Source: Bradyrhizobium sp. ORS 285
GTDB taxonomy: Bacteria > Pseudomonadota > Alphaproteobacteria > Rhizobiales > Xanthobacteraceae
DNA: 64,000 bases
Direction: 5' to 3'
NCBI RefSeq assembly: GCF_900176205.1
Contig: NZ_LT859959.1
Span: 992,001-1,056,000, forward strand
The notes under the pieces were generated by a model. That model had not been told where the DNA came from. It saw nothing but the letters and a program-made list of their open reading frames with translations, and did no database searches. The position numbers were made by a program, and so were the translations under genes. Each line of letters starts with the position of its first letter. The first letter of the stretch is position 1. Positions 51,706-63,469 of this stretch are shown here, piece by piece.

Positions 51706-54210
51706 TCACACCCGCTCGATGCGCACGGCGCATTTCTTGTAGTCGGTCTGCAGCGAGATCGGATCGGTGGCGTCGAGCGTCACCTTGTTGATCAGCTTGG
51801 ATTCGTCGAACCACGGCACGAACACCAGCCCGCGCGGCGGCTTGTCGCGGCCGCGGGTTTCGACGCGGGCGCGGATGAAGCCGCGCCGCGAGGCCACCTT
51901 GACTTCATCGCCGCGACGCAAATTCGCCTCTTGCGCATCGTCGGGATGCATGAAGCAGACGGCTTCGGGGAACGCCTTGTAGAGCTCGGGCACGCGACGG
52001 GTCATCGTCCCGGAATGCCAATGCTCGACGACGCGCCCTGTCGACAGCCAGAACGGATAGTCCTTGTCGGGCGATTCCGCCGGCGGCTCGTAGGGCAGCG
52101 CGAAGATGCGCGCCTTGCCATCGGGGAAGCCGTAGAACTGCACGCCGGTGCCGGCCTTGACGTAAGGGTCGGAGCCTTCGCGGAAACGCCAGCGGGTTTC
52201 CTTGCCGTCGACGACCGGCCAGCGCAGGCCGCGCTCCTTGTGATAGGTCTCGAACGGCGCGAGGTCGTGGCCGTGGCCGCGGCCGAAGGAGGCGTATTCC
52301 TCGAACAGGCCCTTGTGGACGTAGAAGCCGAAGGCCTTGGACTCGTCGTTGGCGTAACCCGCTTCGATCTGGTCGAGCGGGAATTTGTCGACTTGGCCGT
52401 TCTTGTAGAGCACGTCGAACAGCGTCTTGCCGCGATATTCCGGCTTCTTGGCGATCAGCTCCTCGGGCCAGACTTCCTCAATCTTGAAGCGCTTGGAGAA
52501 CTCCATCAGCTGCCACAGGTCCGAGCGCGCCTCGCCCGGCGCCGACACCAGCTGGTGCCAGAACTGAGTCCGGCGCTCGGCATTGCCATAGGCGCCTTCC
52601 TTCTCCACCCACATCGCGGTTGGCAGGATGAGGTCGGCAGCAAGCGCGGTCACCGACGGGTAGGCATCGGAGACGACGATGAAGTTGTCGGGGTTGCGGA
52701 AGCCCGGATAGGTTTCTTCGTTGGCGTTGGGGCCGGCCTGGAGGTTGTTGTTGACCTGCACCCAATAGGCGTTGAGCAGGCCGTCCTTCAGCATCCGGCT
52801 TTGCAGCACGGCGTGGTAGCCGGGCTTGTCGGGGATCGTGCCCTCCGGCAGCTGCCAGATGTGCTCCGCCTTGGTGCGGTGCTCCTTGTTGGTGACGACC
52901 ATGTCGGCGGGCAGGCGATGCGAGAAGGTGCCGACCTCGCGCGCGGTGCCGCAGGCCGAGGGCTGGCCGGTCAGCGAGAACGGGCTGTTGCCGGCCTCGG
53001 AGATTTTTCCGGTCAAGAGATGGATGTTGTAGACGAGGTTGTTGCACCAGACACCGCGGGTGTGCTGGTTGAAGCCCATGGTCCAGAACGAGACCACCTT
53101 GGTCTTGGGATCGGCATAGAGCTCGGCCAGCGCCTGCAGCCGGTTCAACGGCACGCCCGACATCTCCGCTGCCTTCTCCAGCGTGTAGTCCGAGACGAAT
53201 TTGGCATACTCATCGAAAGAAATGTCGGTGGCGTCGTTGGCCTTGGCGGCACCCGTGGCCTTCTTCTGCAGCGGATGCTCGGGGCGCAGGCCATAGCCGA
53301 TGTCGGTCTGGCCCTTCTTGAACACGGTGTGCGCCTGGACGAAGTCCTTGTTGACGCGCCCGGTCGTGATGATGTGGTTGGCGATGGCGTTGAGGATGTA
53401 GAGGTCGGTCTGCGGCTTGAACACCATGCCGACATCGGCAAGGTCGAACGAGCGGTGCTCGAAGGTCGAGAGCACGGCGACCTTGACATGCGGCGCCGAC
53501 AGGCGGCGGTCGGTGACGCGGGTCCACAGGATCGGGTGCATCTCCGCCATGTTGGAGCCCCACAGCACGAACGCATCGGTAGCCTCGATGTCGTCGTAGC
53601 AGCCGGCAGGCTCGTCGATGCCGAAGGTGCGCATCATGCCGGCGACCGCCGAGGCCATGCAGTGCCGCGCATTCGGATCGATGTTGTTGGTGCGGAATCC
53701 GGCCTTGAACAGTTTCGAGGCGGCATAGCCCTCCCAGATCGTCCACTGGCCGGAGCCGAACATGCCGACGCCGGAGGGGCCGCGCTTCTTCAGCGCGTCC
53801 TTGAACTTCAGCGCCATGATGTCGAAGGCTTCGTCCCAAGAGACGGGCGTGAACTCGCCGTTCTTGTCGTACTTGCCGTTCGTCTTGCGCAGCATCGGAT
53901 GCGTCAGGCGATCATGGCCGTACATGATCTTCGACAGGAAGTAGCCCTTGACGCAGTTGAGGCCGCGATTGACCTCGGCCTTGATGTCGCCATGGGTGGC
54001 GACGACGCGGTTGTCCTTGGTCGCCACCATCACGCTGCAGCCGGTGCCGCAGAAGCGGCAGGCGGCCTTGTCCCATTTCAGCTCGCTCTGCTCGCGCTCG
54101 GTGACGAGGTTCGCGGCGCGTGCGGCGGCGGGCATGCCGGCAGCGGCTGCGGCAATCGCGGCGGCCTCCAGCTTGAGCATCTGGCGGCGATCGATCTTCA
54201 TGTCGGTCAT
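51706..54210 (-). CDS. napA: Periplasmic nitrate reductase catalytic subunit NapA
   Basis: NapA reduces nitrate to nitrite in the periplasm using bis-MGD molybdenum and one [4Fe-4S] cluster. The 834-residue precursor begins with a Tat signal (DRRQMLK, then a hydrophobic Ala-rich stretch ending AARA). Cluster ligands are Cys51, Cys54, Cys58 and Cys86 (CRFCGTGC...LNCVKGY). The molybdenum ligand Cys185 lies in [17 protein letters not shown]. The length is standard. ATG 54201 (MKIDRR) is a possible alternative start three codons in. NapD, encoded immediately upstream, should bind this Tat signal. Confidence 0.97.
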   Translation of the reverse strand: MTDMKIDRRQMLKLEAAAIAAAAAGMPAAARAANLVTEREQSELKWDKAACRFCGTGCSVMVATKDNRVVATHGDIKAEVNRGLNCVKGYFLSKIMYGHDRLTHPMLRKTNGKYDKNGEFTPVSWDEAFDIMALKFKDALKKRGPSGVGMFGSGQWTIWEGYAASKLFKAGFRTNNIDPNARHCMASAVAGMMRTFGIDEPAGCYDDIEATDAFVLWGSNMAEMHPILWTRVTDRRLSAPHVKVAVLSTFEHRSFDLADVGMVFKPQTDLYILNAIANHIITTGRVNKDFVQAHTVFKKGQTDIGYGLRPEHPLQKKATGAAKANDATDISFDEYAKFVSDYTLEKAAEMSGVPLNRLQALAELYADPKTKVVSFWTMGFNQHTRGVWCNNLVYNIHLLTGKISEAGNSPFSLTGQPSACGTAREVGTFSHRLPADMVVTNKEHRTKAEHIWQLPEGTIPDKPGYHAVLQSRMLKDGLLNAYWVQVNNNLQAGPNANEETYPGFRNPDNFIVVSDAYPSVTALAADLILPTAMWVEKEGAYGNAERRTQFWHQLVSAPGEARSDLWQLMEFSKRFKIEEVWPEELIAKKPEYRGKTLFDVLYKNGQVDKFPLDQIEAGYANDESKAFGFYVHKGLFEEYASFGRGHGHDLAPFETYHKERGLRWPVVDGKETRWRFREGSDPYVKAGTGVQFYGFPDGKARIFALPYEPPAESPDKDYPFWLSTGRVVEHWHSGTMTRRVPELYKAFPEAVCFMHPDDAQEANLRRGDEVKVASRRGFIRARVETRGRDKPPRGLVFVPWFDESKLINKVTLDATDPISLQTDYKKCAVRIERV

Positions 54211-54225
54211 GGGAGTCTCGTGGTG

Positions 54226-54546
54226 TTAGCCGGCGTCGATGGCGTGGAAGACGAGGCAGGCGGAATGCACGTTCGGCAGCAGCCCGATGCGGTTCATGGT
54301 GGCGCCGAGCGCGCCGGCGTCGGGCGCATCGACGACGACGATCAGCTTGCCTTTGACGTCGCGGGCGTGGATCTCGCAGCCGTCGAGCGCGAGAATGTCG
54401 GCGGCGACGCGGTCGAGCTGATCCGGGCGGGTCTGCACGATGATGCTGGCGATCTCGCCCGCGGGCGGCGTCACCACGGGCTCGGCGGTCAGCACGCGGC
54501 CGGTGATCAGCGCGCGCCGGTCGAAGGAGGTGCGGTGATTGAGCAT
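54226..54546 (-). CDS. napD: NapA maturation chaperone NapD
   Basis: A 106-residue ferredoxin-fold chaperone that binds the NapA Tat signal peptide and delays export until cofactor insertion. The family pattern is clear: ASIIVQTRPDQLDRVAADILALDGCEIHARDVKGKLIVVVDAPDAGALGATMNRIGLLPNVHSACLVFHAI. It lies 15 nt before napA. Confidence 0.93.
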   Translation of the reverse strand: MLNHRTSFDRRALITGRVLTAEPVVTPPAGEIASIIVQTRPDQLDRVAADILALDGCEIHARDVKGKLIVVVDAPDAGALGATMNRIGLLPNVHSACLVFHAIDAG

Positions 54547-54561
54547 GGGACGTCCTTCCTG

Positions 54562-54747
54562 TCAGTGCGCGGCGGGCGGGCCGGGGGGGCCGGCCATCAT
54601 CTGGTAGACCCACACCGCCAGCCCGTAGGAGCCCACGGTGGCGACGGCGAGCGCGGGCATCAGCACGGCGGTGAGAAAGAGGAAGGCAAAAACTTCCATG
54701 CGTCTGCGACGCGCACGCGCGTTCGCATCGCTGCCAACGAGCGACAT
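54562..54747 (-). CDS. napE: Small membrane protein NapE
   Basis: A 61-residue protein from ATG 54747 (MSLVGSDANARARRRRMEVFAF); the frame extends to 54789 but that would lie too close to the predicted transcription start. One membrane helix (about 20-45) is followed by a Gly/Pro-rich end. It matches NapE, found at the head of rhizobial nap operons; its biochemical role is not known. The napE-napD spacing is 15 nt. Confidence 0.88.
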   Translation of the reverse strand: MSLVGSDANARARRRRMEVFAFLFLTAVLMPALAVATVGSYGLAVWVYQMMAGPPGPPAAH

Positions 54748-54838
54748 GAGAGAATTCTCTGCTATGGGGTACGGGAGGGTTTGCGGCATCCGGGCCGCGC
54801 CTATTGTTTAGACTAAGACAAGCAGGCGGAACCCGCGT

Positions 54839-54852
54839 TGACGTGGATCAAG
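54839..54852 (-). promoter_or_regulatory. FNR/FixK box upstream of napE
   Basis: TTGATCCACGTCAA on the minus strand, perfect TTGA-N6-TCAA. Exactly 22 bases later comes TAGTCT at -10 position; the predicted start near 54804 leaves a 57-nt leader. The 384-bp nap-ssu divergent spacer (54748-55131) shows no other clear site. Confidence 0.88.
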
Positions 54853-55131
54853 GCGCGGGAACCGGGCCCACAACCGCGCACCGCCTGGAGCGGATTCGGA
54901 CAGGCCCGATCACCATCGTGGTTGATGAGCCGTGAAGGCGCGTGATCGCATCTTTCCTTCCGAGAAATTCTCGCTGCTTTGCGCGGCAGCGTCGATACGA
55001 ACATCCCCTCGGCCGGCGTGCGGATAGGATCGGCATCGCTATTTTTCCGGGGTGCTCGACACGCGTTCGGCTCGCCACCATCATCCCTTGCATCGCATCA
55101 ACGCGGATGCGCAAGCCGAGCGGAGAGGGCA

Positions 55132-56088
55132 ATGGAGCGTCGTGATTTTCTGAAACTGTCATTGGCATCGGCTGCGGTCATGGCTTGCGCGGCGCCGCTG
55201 CGCGCCGAGGACAGGCCGAAGGAGATCCGCATCGGCACCCAGAAGGGCGGCTTCTTCCCGGCGGTGCGGGCGCGCCGCACGATCGAGACCACGTTCAAGC
55301 CTCTCGGCGTCGACATCGTCTGGGTCGACTTCCAGTTCGGTCCGCCGCTGCTCGAAGCCATCAATGTCGGCAGCGTCGATTTCGGCTATGTCGGCGACGC
55401 GCCGCCGATCTTTGCTCAGGCCGCCAGCGCCAAGATCCGCTACGCCGCTGCGGTGAAGCAGAACGGCAGCACGCAGGCGATCATCGTGCCCAAGGACTCG
55501 CCGATCAAGACGCTGGCCGATCTCAAGGGCAAGCGCATCGCCTTCGGCAAGGGCTCGAGCGCGCACAATCTGCTGGTCGCGGCGCTGGAAAAGGCCGGCA
55601 TTGCCTGGAGCGACATCACGCCCGCGCCGCTCGCGCCGGCCGATGCCACCGCGGCCTTCGTCAAGGGCTCGGTCGACGCATGGTCGATCTGGGATCCGTA
55701 TCTCGCACTCGCCGAGATCAAGGAGAACGCACGCGCGATCGTGTTCGACAAGGACGTGCACAAGCCGAACTCGTTCTACATCGTCGGCAGCGACTTCGTC
55801 GAAAAGTATCCGGCCATCGTTGCCAAGCTGAACGCCGCCTTCGCGGCTGAAGGCGTGTGGGCCAACAGCCATCACGAGGAAGTTGCCAAGGCGCAGGCGG
55901 AGGCGACCGGCGTCGACATCGAGGCTGTCCGGCGCTTCGTCGACCGCTCGGTTTACAGCGTGGTGCCGATCGACGACGAGATCATCAAGAGCCAGCAGGC
56001 GGTGGCGGATCGCTTCGCCCGCGTCGGGCTCATTCCCAAGCAAGTCAACGTCGCCGACATCGTCTGGAAGTGGACGCCGTCCACCTGA
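55132..56088 (+). CDS. ssuA: Aliphatic sulfonate ABC transporter substrate-binding protein
   Basis: A 318-residue binding protein. ATG 55132 follows GGAGAGGG; the frame upstream to 54979 lies over the intergenic spacer. The N-terminus MERRDFLKLSLASAAVMACAAPLRA looks like a Tat-type signal (RRDFLK). The SsuA pattern is clear: EIRIGTQKGGFFPAVRARRTIE, VDIVWVDFQFGPPLLEAINVGSVDFGYVGDAPPIFAQAA and VDAWSIWDPYLALAE. It delivers alkanesulfonates to SsuC/SsuB when sulfate is scarce. It is the first of five co-directional genes and divergent from the nap operon. Confidence 0.92.
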   Translation: MERRDFLKLSLASAAVMACAAPLRAEDRPKEIRIGTQKGGFFPAVRARRTIETTFKPLGVDIVWVDFQFGPPLLEAINVGSVDFGYVGDAPPIFAQAASAKIRYAAAVKQNGSTQAIIVPKDSPIKTLADLKGKRIAFGKGSSAHNLLVAALEKAGIAWSDITPAPLAPADATAAFVKGSVDAWSIWDPYLALAEIKENARAIVFDKDVHKPNSFYIVGSDFVEKYPAIVAKLNAAFAAEGVWANSHHEEVAKAQAEATGVDIEAVRRFVDRSVYSVVPIDDEIIKSQQAVADRFARVGLIPKQVNVADIVWKWTPST

Positions 56089-56121
56089 CTTCATCGCGAC
56101 ACCTGTCCGAAAGAGATCGAT

Positions 56122-57297
56122 ATGAGTAACGCTTCAAAGCCCAACGTCCTCTGGTTCCTGCCGACCCATGGCGACGGCCGCTATCTCGGCACGTCGCAGG
56201 GCGGCCGCGAGGTCAACTTCAACTATCTGCGCCAGGTCGCGCAGGCCGCCGATCAGCTCGGCTATTACGGCGTGCTGATCCCGACAGGACGCAGCTGCGA
56301 GGACTCCTGGATCGTCGCCTCGGCTGTGGCGCCGTTCACCGAGAAGCTGCGCTATCTCGTTGCGGTGCGCCCCGGTCTGCAGTCGCCGGCGGTGGCCGCG
56401 CGGATGACCGCCACGCTCGACCGCGTCAGCAATGGCCGGCTGCTCGTCAACGTCGTCACCGGTGGCGATCCCGTGGAGAACAAGGGAGACGGCATCTTCC
56501 TGTCGCATGAGGAGCGCTACGAGGTCACCCGCGAATTCCTCACCGTCTACAACAAGCTGCTCGAAGGCGAGGCGGTCAACTTCTCCGGCAAGCACATCAA
56601 GGTCGAGGACGGCCGGCTGCTGTTCCCGCCGGTTCAGTCGCCGCGTCCGCCGCTGTTCTTCGGCGGCTCGTCGGATGCGGGCATCGACGTCGCCGTCGAC
56701 ACGGTCGAGAAGTATTTGACTTGGGGAGAGCCGCCGGCCGATGTCGCCGCCAAGGTCGCCAAGGTGAAGGCCGTCGCCGACAAGCGTGGCCGCAAGCTGT
56801 CGTTCGGCATCCGTCTCCATGTCATTGTCCGCGAGACCAATGAGGAGGCGTGGGCTGCGGCCGACGACCTCATCAAGCACGTTACTGACGACACGATTGC
56901 CTCGGCGCAGAAGATCTTCGCACGGATGGATTCCGTCGGGCAGCAGCGGATGTCCCAGTTGCATGGCGGCCGGCGTGACAAGCTCGAGATCAGCCCGAAC
57001 CTCTGGGCCGGCGTCGGCCTGGTGCGCGGCGGTGCCGGCACAGCGCTGGTCGGCGATCCCGACACGGTCGCGGCGCGCATCCGCGAGTATCAGGACATCG
57101 GCATCGATACGTTCATCCTCTCCGGCTACCCGCATCTCGAAGAGGCCTACCGCTTCGCCGAGCTGGTCTTCCCCAAGCTCGGCCTGAATGCGGTGGAGCA
57201 GGGCGGCAACGTCACCAAGCTCCGTGCGAACACGGGTCCGTTCGGCGAGACCATCGCCAACGAGCATCGCCCCCTGCAGCGGGCGTCGCAGTCATGA
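56122..57297 (+). CDS. ssuD: FMNH2-dependent alkanesulfonate monooxygenase
   Basis: SsuD cleaves the C-S bond of alkanesulfonates with FMNH2 and O2, giving aldehyde and sulfite. The 391-residue TIM-barrel flavin monooxygenase shows [24 protein letters not shown], the conserved Cys in [31 protein letters not shown], and [16 protein letters not shown]. The length agrees with the family. Its stop overlaps the ssuC start (ATGA). Reduced FMN should come from the reductase at 58985. Confidence 0.95.
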   Translation: MSNASKPNVLWFLPTHGDGRYLGTSQGGREVNFNYLRQVAQAADQLGYYGVLIPTGRSCEDSWIVASAVAPFTEKLRYLVAVRPGLQSPAVAARMTATLDRVSNGRLLVNVVTGGDPVENKGDGIFLSHEERYEVTREFLTVYNKLLEGEAVNFSGKHIKVEDGRLLFPPVQSPRPPLFFGGSSDAGIDVAVDTVEKYLTWGEPPADVAAKVAKVKAVADKRGRKLSFGIRLHVIVRETNEEAWAAADDLIKHVTDDTIASAQKIFARMDSVGQQRMSQLHGGRRDKLEISPNLWAGVGLVRGGAGTALVGDPDTVAARIREYQDIGIDTFILSGYPHLEEAYRFAELVFPKLGLNAVEQGGNVTKLRANTGPFGETIANEHRPLQRASQS

Positions 57298-58100
57298 GCC
57301 TGATCGAAAGTCTTCCTAAAGTCCGCAAGCTCGCCGTGCCCAAGGCGGATGGATTGCTGCCCTGGCTCGTGCCGCTCGCGATCCTGCTGATCTGGCAGGC
57401 GGCCTCTGTCGCCGGCCTGGTTTCGCCGCGCGTGCTGCCGGCGCCGAGCGACGTTGCGCGCGCCGGCTGGAAGCTGTTGTGGTCGGGTGAGCTCGGCCGC
57501 AACATCTGGGTCAGCTTCTGGCGCGCCTCGATCGGCTTCCTGATCGGCGGCAGCATCGGCTTCGCGTTCGGTCTCGCCAACGGCCTGTCGCAGCTGTCGT
57601 CGAAGCTCACCGACACCACCTTGCAGATGGTGCGCAACGTGCCGCATCTGGCGCTGATCCCGCTGGTCATCCTGTGGTTCGGCATCGACGAGAGCGCCAA
57701 GCTGTTCCTTGTCGCGCTCGGCGTGTTCTTCCCGGTCTATCTCAACACGCTGCACGGGATTCGCACGGTCGACCCGCAACTCATTGAAATGGGCCGCGTC
57801 TACGGCATGACGGACGGCGAGCTGTTTCGCCGCGTGATCTTCCCCGGCGCGCTGCCGTCGATCTTCGTCGGCCTGCGCTTCGCGCTCGGCATCATGTGGC
57901 TCACCCTGATTGTCGCCGAGACGATCGCGGCGTCCTCAGGGCTCGGCTACATGGCGATGCAGGCACGCGAGTTCATGCAGATCGACGTCGTCGTGCTCTC
58001 CATCCTGATCTACGCCCTGCTGGGCAAGGTCGCCGACAGCGCCTCGCGGCTGCTGGAGCGGCTGACGCTGTCCTGGCATCCGGCGTTCAGCAAGCATTGA
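57294..58100 (+). CDS. ssuC: Aliphatic sulfonate ABC transporter permease
   Basis: A 268-residue inner-membrane permease, about six helices. [79 protein letters not shown] and the EAA loop [34 protein letters not shown] are typical of SsuC. It overlaps ssuD by 4 nt and is followed by ssuB after 9 nt. Confidence 0.93.
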   Translation: MSLIESLPKVRKLAVPKADGLLPWLVPLAILLIWQAASVAGLVSPRVLPAPSDVARAGWKLLWSGELGRNIWVSFWRASIGFLIGGSIGFAFGLANGLSQLSSKLTDTTLQMVRNVPHLALIPLVILWFGIDESAKLFLVALGVFFPVYLNTLHGIRTVDPQLIEMGRVYGMTDGELFRRVIFPGALPSIFVGLRFALGIMWLTLIVAETIAASSGLGYMAMQAREFMQIDVVVLSILIYALLGKVADSASRLLERLTLSWHPAFSKH

Positions 58101-58109
58101 GGTCTTTAA

Positions 58110-58970
58110 ATGCAGCAAGTGCTCCGACTTCCTGTGTCCGGGTCCGAAGCTATCGACGGTACCGACGTCATCAGCCATGCTGAGGCCTTCCGCCCCCAGA
58201 GGAAGCCCAGCGTGAGCCCGGCCAAATCCGACACGCGCGGCCTGCCGCTGGTGATCCGCGATCTCCGCAAGGCGTTCGGCGACAACGAGGTGCTGCGCGG
58301 CATCGATCTGGAGATTCCGGCCGGCCAGTTCGTGGCCATCGTCGGTCAGAGCGGCTGCGGCAAAAGCACGCTGCTGCGTCTGATCGCCGGCTTGGACAAG
58401 CCGACCTCGGGTACGATCAGCTTCGGCGAGACGGAGGCGCGCGCGGAGGACGTCCGCGTCATGTTCCAGGAGCCGCGGCTGCTGCCCTGGGCGCGGGTGC
58501 TGGCCAATGTCGAGGTCGGGCTCGGCCGCGACCGCAAATCCGCCGGCGCGCATGAGCGCGCGCGACAGGCGCTGGAGGAGGTCGGTCTCGCCGAGAAGCG
58601 CGACCAGTGGCCGTCGGTGTTGTCGGGTGGCCAGAAGCAGCGCGTCGCGCTGGCGCGCGCGCTGGTCAGCGGGCCGCGCCTGCTGGCGTTCGACGAGCCG
58701 CTGGGCGCGCTCGATGCGCTGACCCGGATCGCCATGCAGCGGCTGCTGGAGCGGGTCTGGGCCGACCAAACCTTCACCGCAATCCTGGTCACCCATGACG
58801 TGGCGGAAGCGGTGGCTTTGGCCGATCGGGTCCTGGTCATCGAGGACGGCCGGATCGCCGAGGACATCAATGTCGATCTGCCGCGCCCGCGCCAGCGCGG
58901 CTCGGCCGAACTGGCGGCGCTCGAAGGCTCGATCCTGGGCCAGTTGCTAGGACCGGGCACGACGGGGTAG
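58110..58970 (+). CDS. ssuB: Aliphatic sulfonate ABC transporter ATP-binding protein
   Basis: A 286-residue ATPase. After about 45 residues of unconserved N-terminus (typical of SsuB) come Walker [11 protein letters not shown]-loop [11 protein letters not shown], signature [15 protein letters not shown], Walker [13 protein letters not shown] and switch His in [14 protein letters not shown] further in, before [10 protein letters not shown], is a possible alternative start. It powers SsuC. Confidence 0.92.
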   Translation: MQQVLRLPVSGSEAIDGTDVISHAEAFRPQRKPSVSPAKSDTRGLPLVIRDLRKAFGDNEVLRGIDLEIPAGQFVAIVGQSGCGKSTLLRLIAGLDKPTSGTISFGETEARAEDVRVMFQEPRLLPWARVLANVEVGLGRDRKSAGAHERARQALEEVGLAEKRDQWPSVLSGGQKQRVALARALVSGPRLLAFDEPLGALDALTRIAMQRLLERVWADQTFTAILVTHDVAEAVALADRVLVIEDGRIAEDINVDLPRPRQRGSAELAALEGSILGQLLGPGTTG

Positions 58971-58984
58971 GAAAGATCAACGCA

Positions 58985-59560
58985 ATGAACTCCATCGTCC
59001 GCCACATGCCTGATGCCACGGCGCTCCAGCCGGATTTCCGCTCTGCGATGCGCCAGCTGGTCGGCGGCGTCAGTGTCATTACCGTCGGGCGAGGCGACGA
59101 GGTCACCGGCATGACCGTGAGCTCGCTGTCATCGCTCGCGGTCGACCCGCCCTCGATCATCGTCAGCCTCAACCGCAACGCCTCGTCCTGGCCGATTCTG
59201 CAGCGGGAGCGCGTATTCGGCGCCAATCTGCTGGCGGCGGACCAGATCGGCGTGGCCGAACGGTTTGCCGGCAAGGGCGGCCTGCGCGGCGCCGAGCGGT
59301 TCGCCGGCGCCGAATGGCGCAAGCATGTCACCGGCGTGCCGCTCCTGGTCGGCGCGCTCGCGACGCTCGATTGCGAGGTCGAGGAGATCATCGAGCGGCA
59401 CTCCCATGCCATCGTGATCGGCAAGGTGGTCCATATCGATGTCGCGCCGCAGTCGGCGGCCCTGGCGTATTGGCATGGCAGCTATGTCGGGGTCGATCGC
59501 GAAGACGATCTCGGCCGGCTCGCCGCCTTCAGCGTGCCGGACCCGCGGCTGAGGCCGTAA
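58985..59560 (+). CDS. Flavin reductase supplying FMNH2 to SsuD
   Basis: A 191-residue split-barrel flavin reductase (HpaC/DszD type): DFRSAMRQLVGGVSVITVGRGDEVTGMTVSSLSSLAVDPPSIIVSLN, then NLLAADQIGVAERFAGKGGL and HVTGVPLLVGALATLDCEVEEIIERHSHAIVIGKVV. It is not homologous in sequence to E. coli SsuE (flavodoxin-like fold) but stands in its place, 14 nt after ssuB. Role as the SsuD partner is inferred from the operon. Confidence 0.88.
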   Translation: MNSIVRHMPDATALQPDFRSAMRQLVGGVSVITVGRGDEVTGMTVSSLSSLAVDPPSIIVSLNRNASSWPILQRERVFGANLLAADQIGVAERFAGKGGLRGAERFAGAEWRKHVTGVPLLVGALATLDCEVEEIIERHSHAIVIGKVVHIDVAPQSAALAYWHGSYVGVDREDDLGRLAAFSVPDPRLRP

Positions 59561-59637
59561 TACGTTCGGCGGCACCTGCGCTGGCGTCCGCCCGTCGGAC
59601 GCCGTAAAAGCCGTTGTCGGCGTCGGCAGCGGAAATC

Positions 59638-59793
59638 ATGAAACGGATCGGAACCTGGGCTCTCTACGCGATCGGCACGGTCGCGATCCTTTATCTCGCG
59701 CTCTATGCCTACGCCATGTTCACGCAGCGCGAGTTCACGCCGGGCGACCCGATCCACATCTTCCGCAATCCCGAGGCGCCGAACTATTCGTGA
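59638..59793 (+). CDS. Small membrane protein, 51 aa
   Basis: ATG 59638 opens 51 codons to TGA 59791: MKRIGTWALYAIGTVAILYL... with one membrane helix (about residues 6-27) and a polar tail (TQREFTPGDPIHIFRNPEAPNYS). Codon use is biased to G/C third bases as in neighbouring genes. I recognise the type as a small conserved Bradyrhizobium membrane protein but not its function. It may be the last gene of the ssu unit or separate. Confidence 0.65.
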   Translation: MKRIGTWALYAIGTVAILYLALYAYAMFTQREFTPGDPIHIFRNPEAPNYS

Positions 59794-59844
59794 GCCGGGT
59801 CGAGCGGACAGCCGGTCGAGCGTAACTGTGTCAGTGAAAAAGCA

Positions 59845-59874
59845 AACGGCGCGCTCAGGGATGAGCGCGCCGTT
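59845..59874 (-). terminator. Intrinsic terminator of the fliF-flbD operon
   Basis: AACGGCGCGCTCA (59845-59857) and TGAGCGCGCCGTT (59862-59874) are perfect 13-bp complements around a 4-nt loop. On the minus strand TTTGCTTTTT follows. It lies 28 bp after the flbD stop. Confidence 0.93.
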
Positions 59875-59901
59875 GCAACGAGACGAGGGATCGCAGTCAG
59901 G

Positions 59902-61281
<1,380 letters not shown>

Positions 61282-61334
61282 GGTGGTCTCCTATCCGGCC
61301 GCGCCGCTCTCGATCAGCGCGCCGGTCATGTCTG

Positions 61335-61682
61335 TCAGTTGCGGTCGGACTTGATGATTTCCGTCATCGTCACGCCGAGCTTGTCCTCGACCAGCACCAC
61401 CTCGCCGCGGGCGACCAGGCGGTTGTTGACGTAGATGTCGATGGCCTCGCCGACCTTGCGGTCGAGCTCCAGCACGGTGCCGGGTCCGAGCTTCAAGAGC
61501 TCGCCGACGTCCATCTTGGAGCGGCCGAGCACGGCCGAGACCTGGACCGGCACGTCGAACACGGCCTCCAGGTCGGCGGCGATGCGCGAGGCGTGCTCTT
61601 CCTCATTGTAGCCGACGTCGCCGGTGATCGGCGGAGCGTCGGCCGAATTGAGGTCGGGAAGCGGGATCTCGTTATCGCTCAT
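61335..61682 (-). CDS. fliN: Flagellar motor switch protein FliN
   Basis: A 115-residue switch-complex protein: an acidic N-terminus, then the SpoA/FliN domain VFDVPVQVSAVLGRSKMDVGELLKLGPGTVLELDRKVGEAIDIYVNNRLVARGEVVLVEDKLGVTMTEII. It builds the C-ring with FliG and FliM. The length and motif are typical. It is third from the end of the operon, between fliH and flbD. Confidence 0.95.
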   Translation of the reverse strand: MSDNEIPLPDLNSADAPPITGDVGYNEEEHASRIAADLEAVFDVPVQVSAVLGRSKMDVGELLKLGPGTVLELDRKVGEAIDIYVNNRLVARGEVVLVEDKLGVTMTEIIKSDRN

Positions 61683-61712
61683 GACTTAAACTCCCTCGGC
61701 CACTGCCATGGC

Positions 61713-62330
61713 CTAGCTCTTCTTGGACGCCATGTAGCGTCCGACCAGTTCGTTGATCTTGGCGTCGATCGCCGCGCGCTCCAGCACGACGCCGCCATCG
61801 GCCCATTCGATGCGGCAGTCGCCGGTCGCGATCTCCGGCTCGGCGAGGATGACGAGACGTCCCTCGAAGCCGCTCTGTCTGGCGAGCTTCTCGATCTTCT
61901 CGCGAGCCTGCTCATACAGCGCATCGTTGATGCGCAGCACCAGATGCGGCGTGGCCACGAGATGCGCGAAGCAGTCGTGCACCAGGCCGGTGATCTCGCC
62001 GAGCGGCTCGGCGTCGATCAGCGCGGCGCAGAGCTTGCGGGCGACGGCGACCGCGACGTCGACGGCTTCGGTCTCCATCCGTTGCTCGATGCCGGCGTAA
62101 CGCGCGGCGATGCCTTGGAGATGGATGTTGATCTGCTCCAGCGCGGCAGCGACGCGACGGTCGGCCTCGACCTTGGCTTCGCGCTGCGCCGCTTCGTAGC
62201 CGTTGCGGTAAGCGGCGGCTTCGGCGGCTGCGACCTTCTGCGCGATCTCTGCGGCCGAGGCGCCGCGTTCCCGCGTCTTCTCCGGCGCGGCAAAGTCGGT
62301 ATCGAACAGGAACTTCGCAGGCTGAGCCAT
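61713..62330 (-). CDS. fliH: Flagellar assembly protein FliH (FlbE-like)
   Basis: A 205-residue protein from ATG 62330, overlapping the fliG stop by one base (TGATG). The open frame continues upstream as antisense-like sequence inside fliG, which is rejected. The middle is an Ala/Glu/Arg-rich coiled coil (EKVAAAEAAAYRNGYEAAQREAKVEADRRVAAALEQ), and the C-terminal part (AVAVARKLCAALIDAEPLGEI...) resembles the FliH/V-ATPase E-like domain. FliH regulates the FliI ATPase. The Caulobacter gene in this position is flbE. Confidence 0.88.
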   Translation of the reverse strand: MAQPAKFLFDTDFAAPEKTRERGASAAEIAQKVAAAEAAAYRNGYEAAQREAKVEADRRVAAALEQINIHLQGIAARYAGIEQRMETEAVDVAVAVARKLCAALIDAEPLGEITGLVHDCFAHLVATPHLVLRINDALYEQAREKIEKLARQSGFEGRLVILAEPEIATGDCRIEWADGGVVLERAAIDAKINELVGRYMASKKS

Positions 62331-63424
62331 CAATACACCAGTTCGTCGTCGGCGCGGTTCTTGCTGAGCATGATCTCGCCCTTGGCGGCGAGGTCCTTGG
62401 CGAGATTGACGAGCAGGGCCTGCGCCTCGTCGACGTCGCGCAGGCGCACCGGTCCCATCGCGGCCATGTCGTCCTGCAGCATCTTGGCGGCGCGGGACGA
62501 CATGTTGCCGAAGAAGAAGTTGCGCACCTCCTCGTTGGCGCTCTTGAGCGCCACGCCGAGCTTGTCCTTGTCGACGTTGCGCAGCAGCGTCTGGGCGGAG
62601 GCGGAGTCGAGCTTGATCAGGTCGTCGAAGGTGAACATCAGCGCCTTGATGCGCTCGGCCGACTCCCGGTTTTCTTCTTCGAGAGAGGTGATGAAGCGGG
62701 TCTCGGTCTGGCGGTCGAAATTGTTGAAGATCTCGGCCATGACCTCGTGGGCGTCGCGGCGGCGGGTCTGCGACAGGTTCGACATGAACTCGACGCGCAA
62801 GGTCTGCTCGACCCGCTCGATGACTTCCTTCTGGACGGCTTCCATGCGCAGCATCCGGCCGATGACGTCGAGCGCCATGTCCTCGGGCAGGATCGCCAGC
62901 ACGCGGGCGGCGTGCTCCGGCTTCAGCTTGGACAGCACCACCGCGATGGTCTGCGGATATTCGTTCTTCAAGTAATTGGCGAGAACCTCTTCCTGAACGT
63001 TGGAGAGCTTCTCCCACATGTTGCGTCCGGCGGGGCCGCGGATCTCGTCCATGATGCCGGAGACGCGCTCCGACGGCAGGTACTGCTGCAGCAGCCGCTC
63101 GGTGGCGTCGAAATTGCCCATCAGCGCGCCCGACGCCGACATCCGCGAGACGAATTCGAGCATCAGGTCCTCGACGACGTCGGCTTCGACCGTTCCGAGC
63201 GTGGACATCGCCAGCGACAATTCACGCACCTCGTCGTCGTCGAGCTGCTGCCAGATCTTGCCGCCATACTGCTCGCCGAGCGCCAGCATCATCACGGCGG
63301 CGCGCTTGGGGCCGCTCAGCGGCTCGGTCTTCTCACGCTGCGCCTGACGGCTCGCCAGCGTCGCGATGACGGTGGAGATGTCGGCGGTGTTGGCGTTGGC
63401 GTTCTGGGTCTGCGGAAGCGACAT
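62330..63424 (-). CDS. fliG: Flagellar motor switch protein FliG
   Basis: FliG links the C-ring to the MS-ring and generates torque with the stator. The 364-residue protein has the three FliG domains: N-terminal ([40 protein letters not shown]), middle with [22 protein letters not shown], and C-terminal with [31 protein letters not shown], which carries the torque helix. It is translationally coupled to fliH and 45 bp after fliF. Confidence 0.96.
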   Translation of the reverse strand: MSLPQTQNANANTADISTVIATLASRQAQREKTEPLSGPKRAAVMMLALGEQYGGKIWQQLDDDEVRELSLAMSTLGTVEADVVEDLMLEFVSRMSASGALMGNFDATERLLQQYLPSERVSGIMDEIRGPAGRNMWEKLSNVQEEVLANYLKNEYPQTIAVVLSKLKPEHAARVLAILPEDMALDVIGRMLRMEAVQKEVIERVEQTLRVEFMSNLSQTRRRDAHEVMAEIFNNFDRQTETRFITSLEEENRESAERIKALMFTFDDLIKLDSASAQTLLRNVDKDKLGVALKSANEEVRNFFFGNMSSRAAKMLQDDMAAMGPVRLRDVDEAQALLVNLAKDLAAKGEIMLSKNRADDELVY

Positions 63425-63469
63425 GGCGGTCTACGTTCGATTCGGTTGCGACGGTTCAGATGGAGCGGA

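Noticed and set aside
51553..54816. 1087-codon plus-strand frame across napA, napD and napE
   Set aside because: Antisense to a fully recognisable nap operon; composition is typical of complement frames at high GC.
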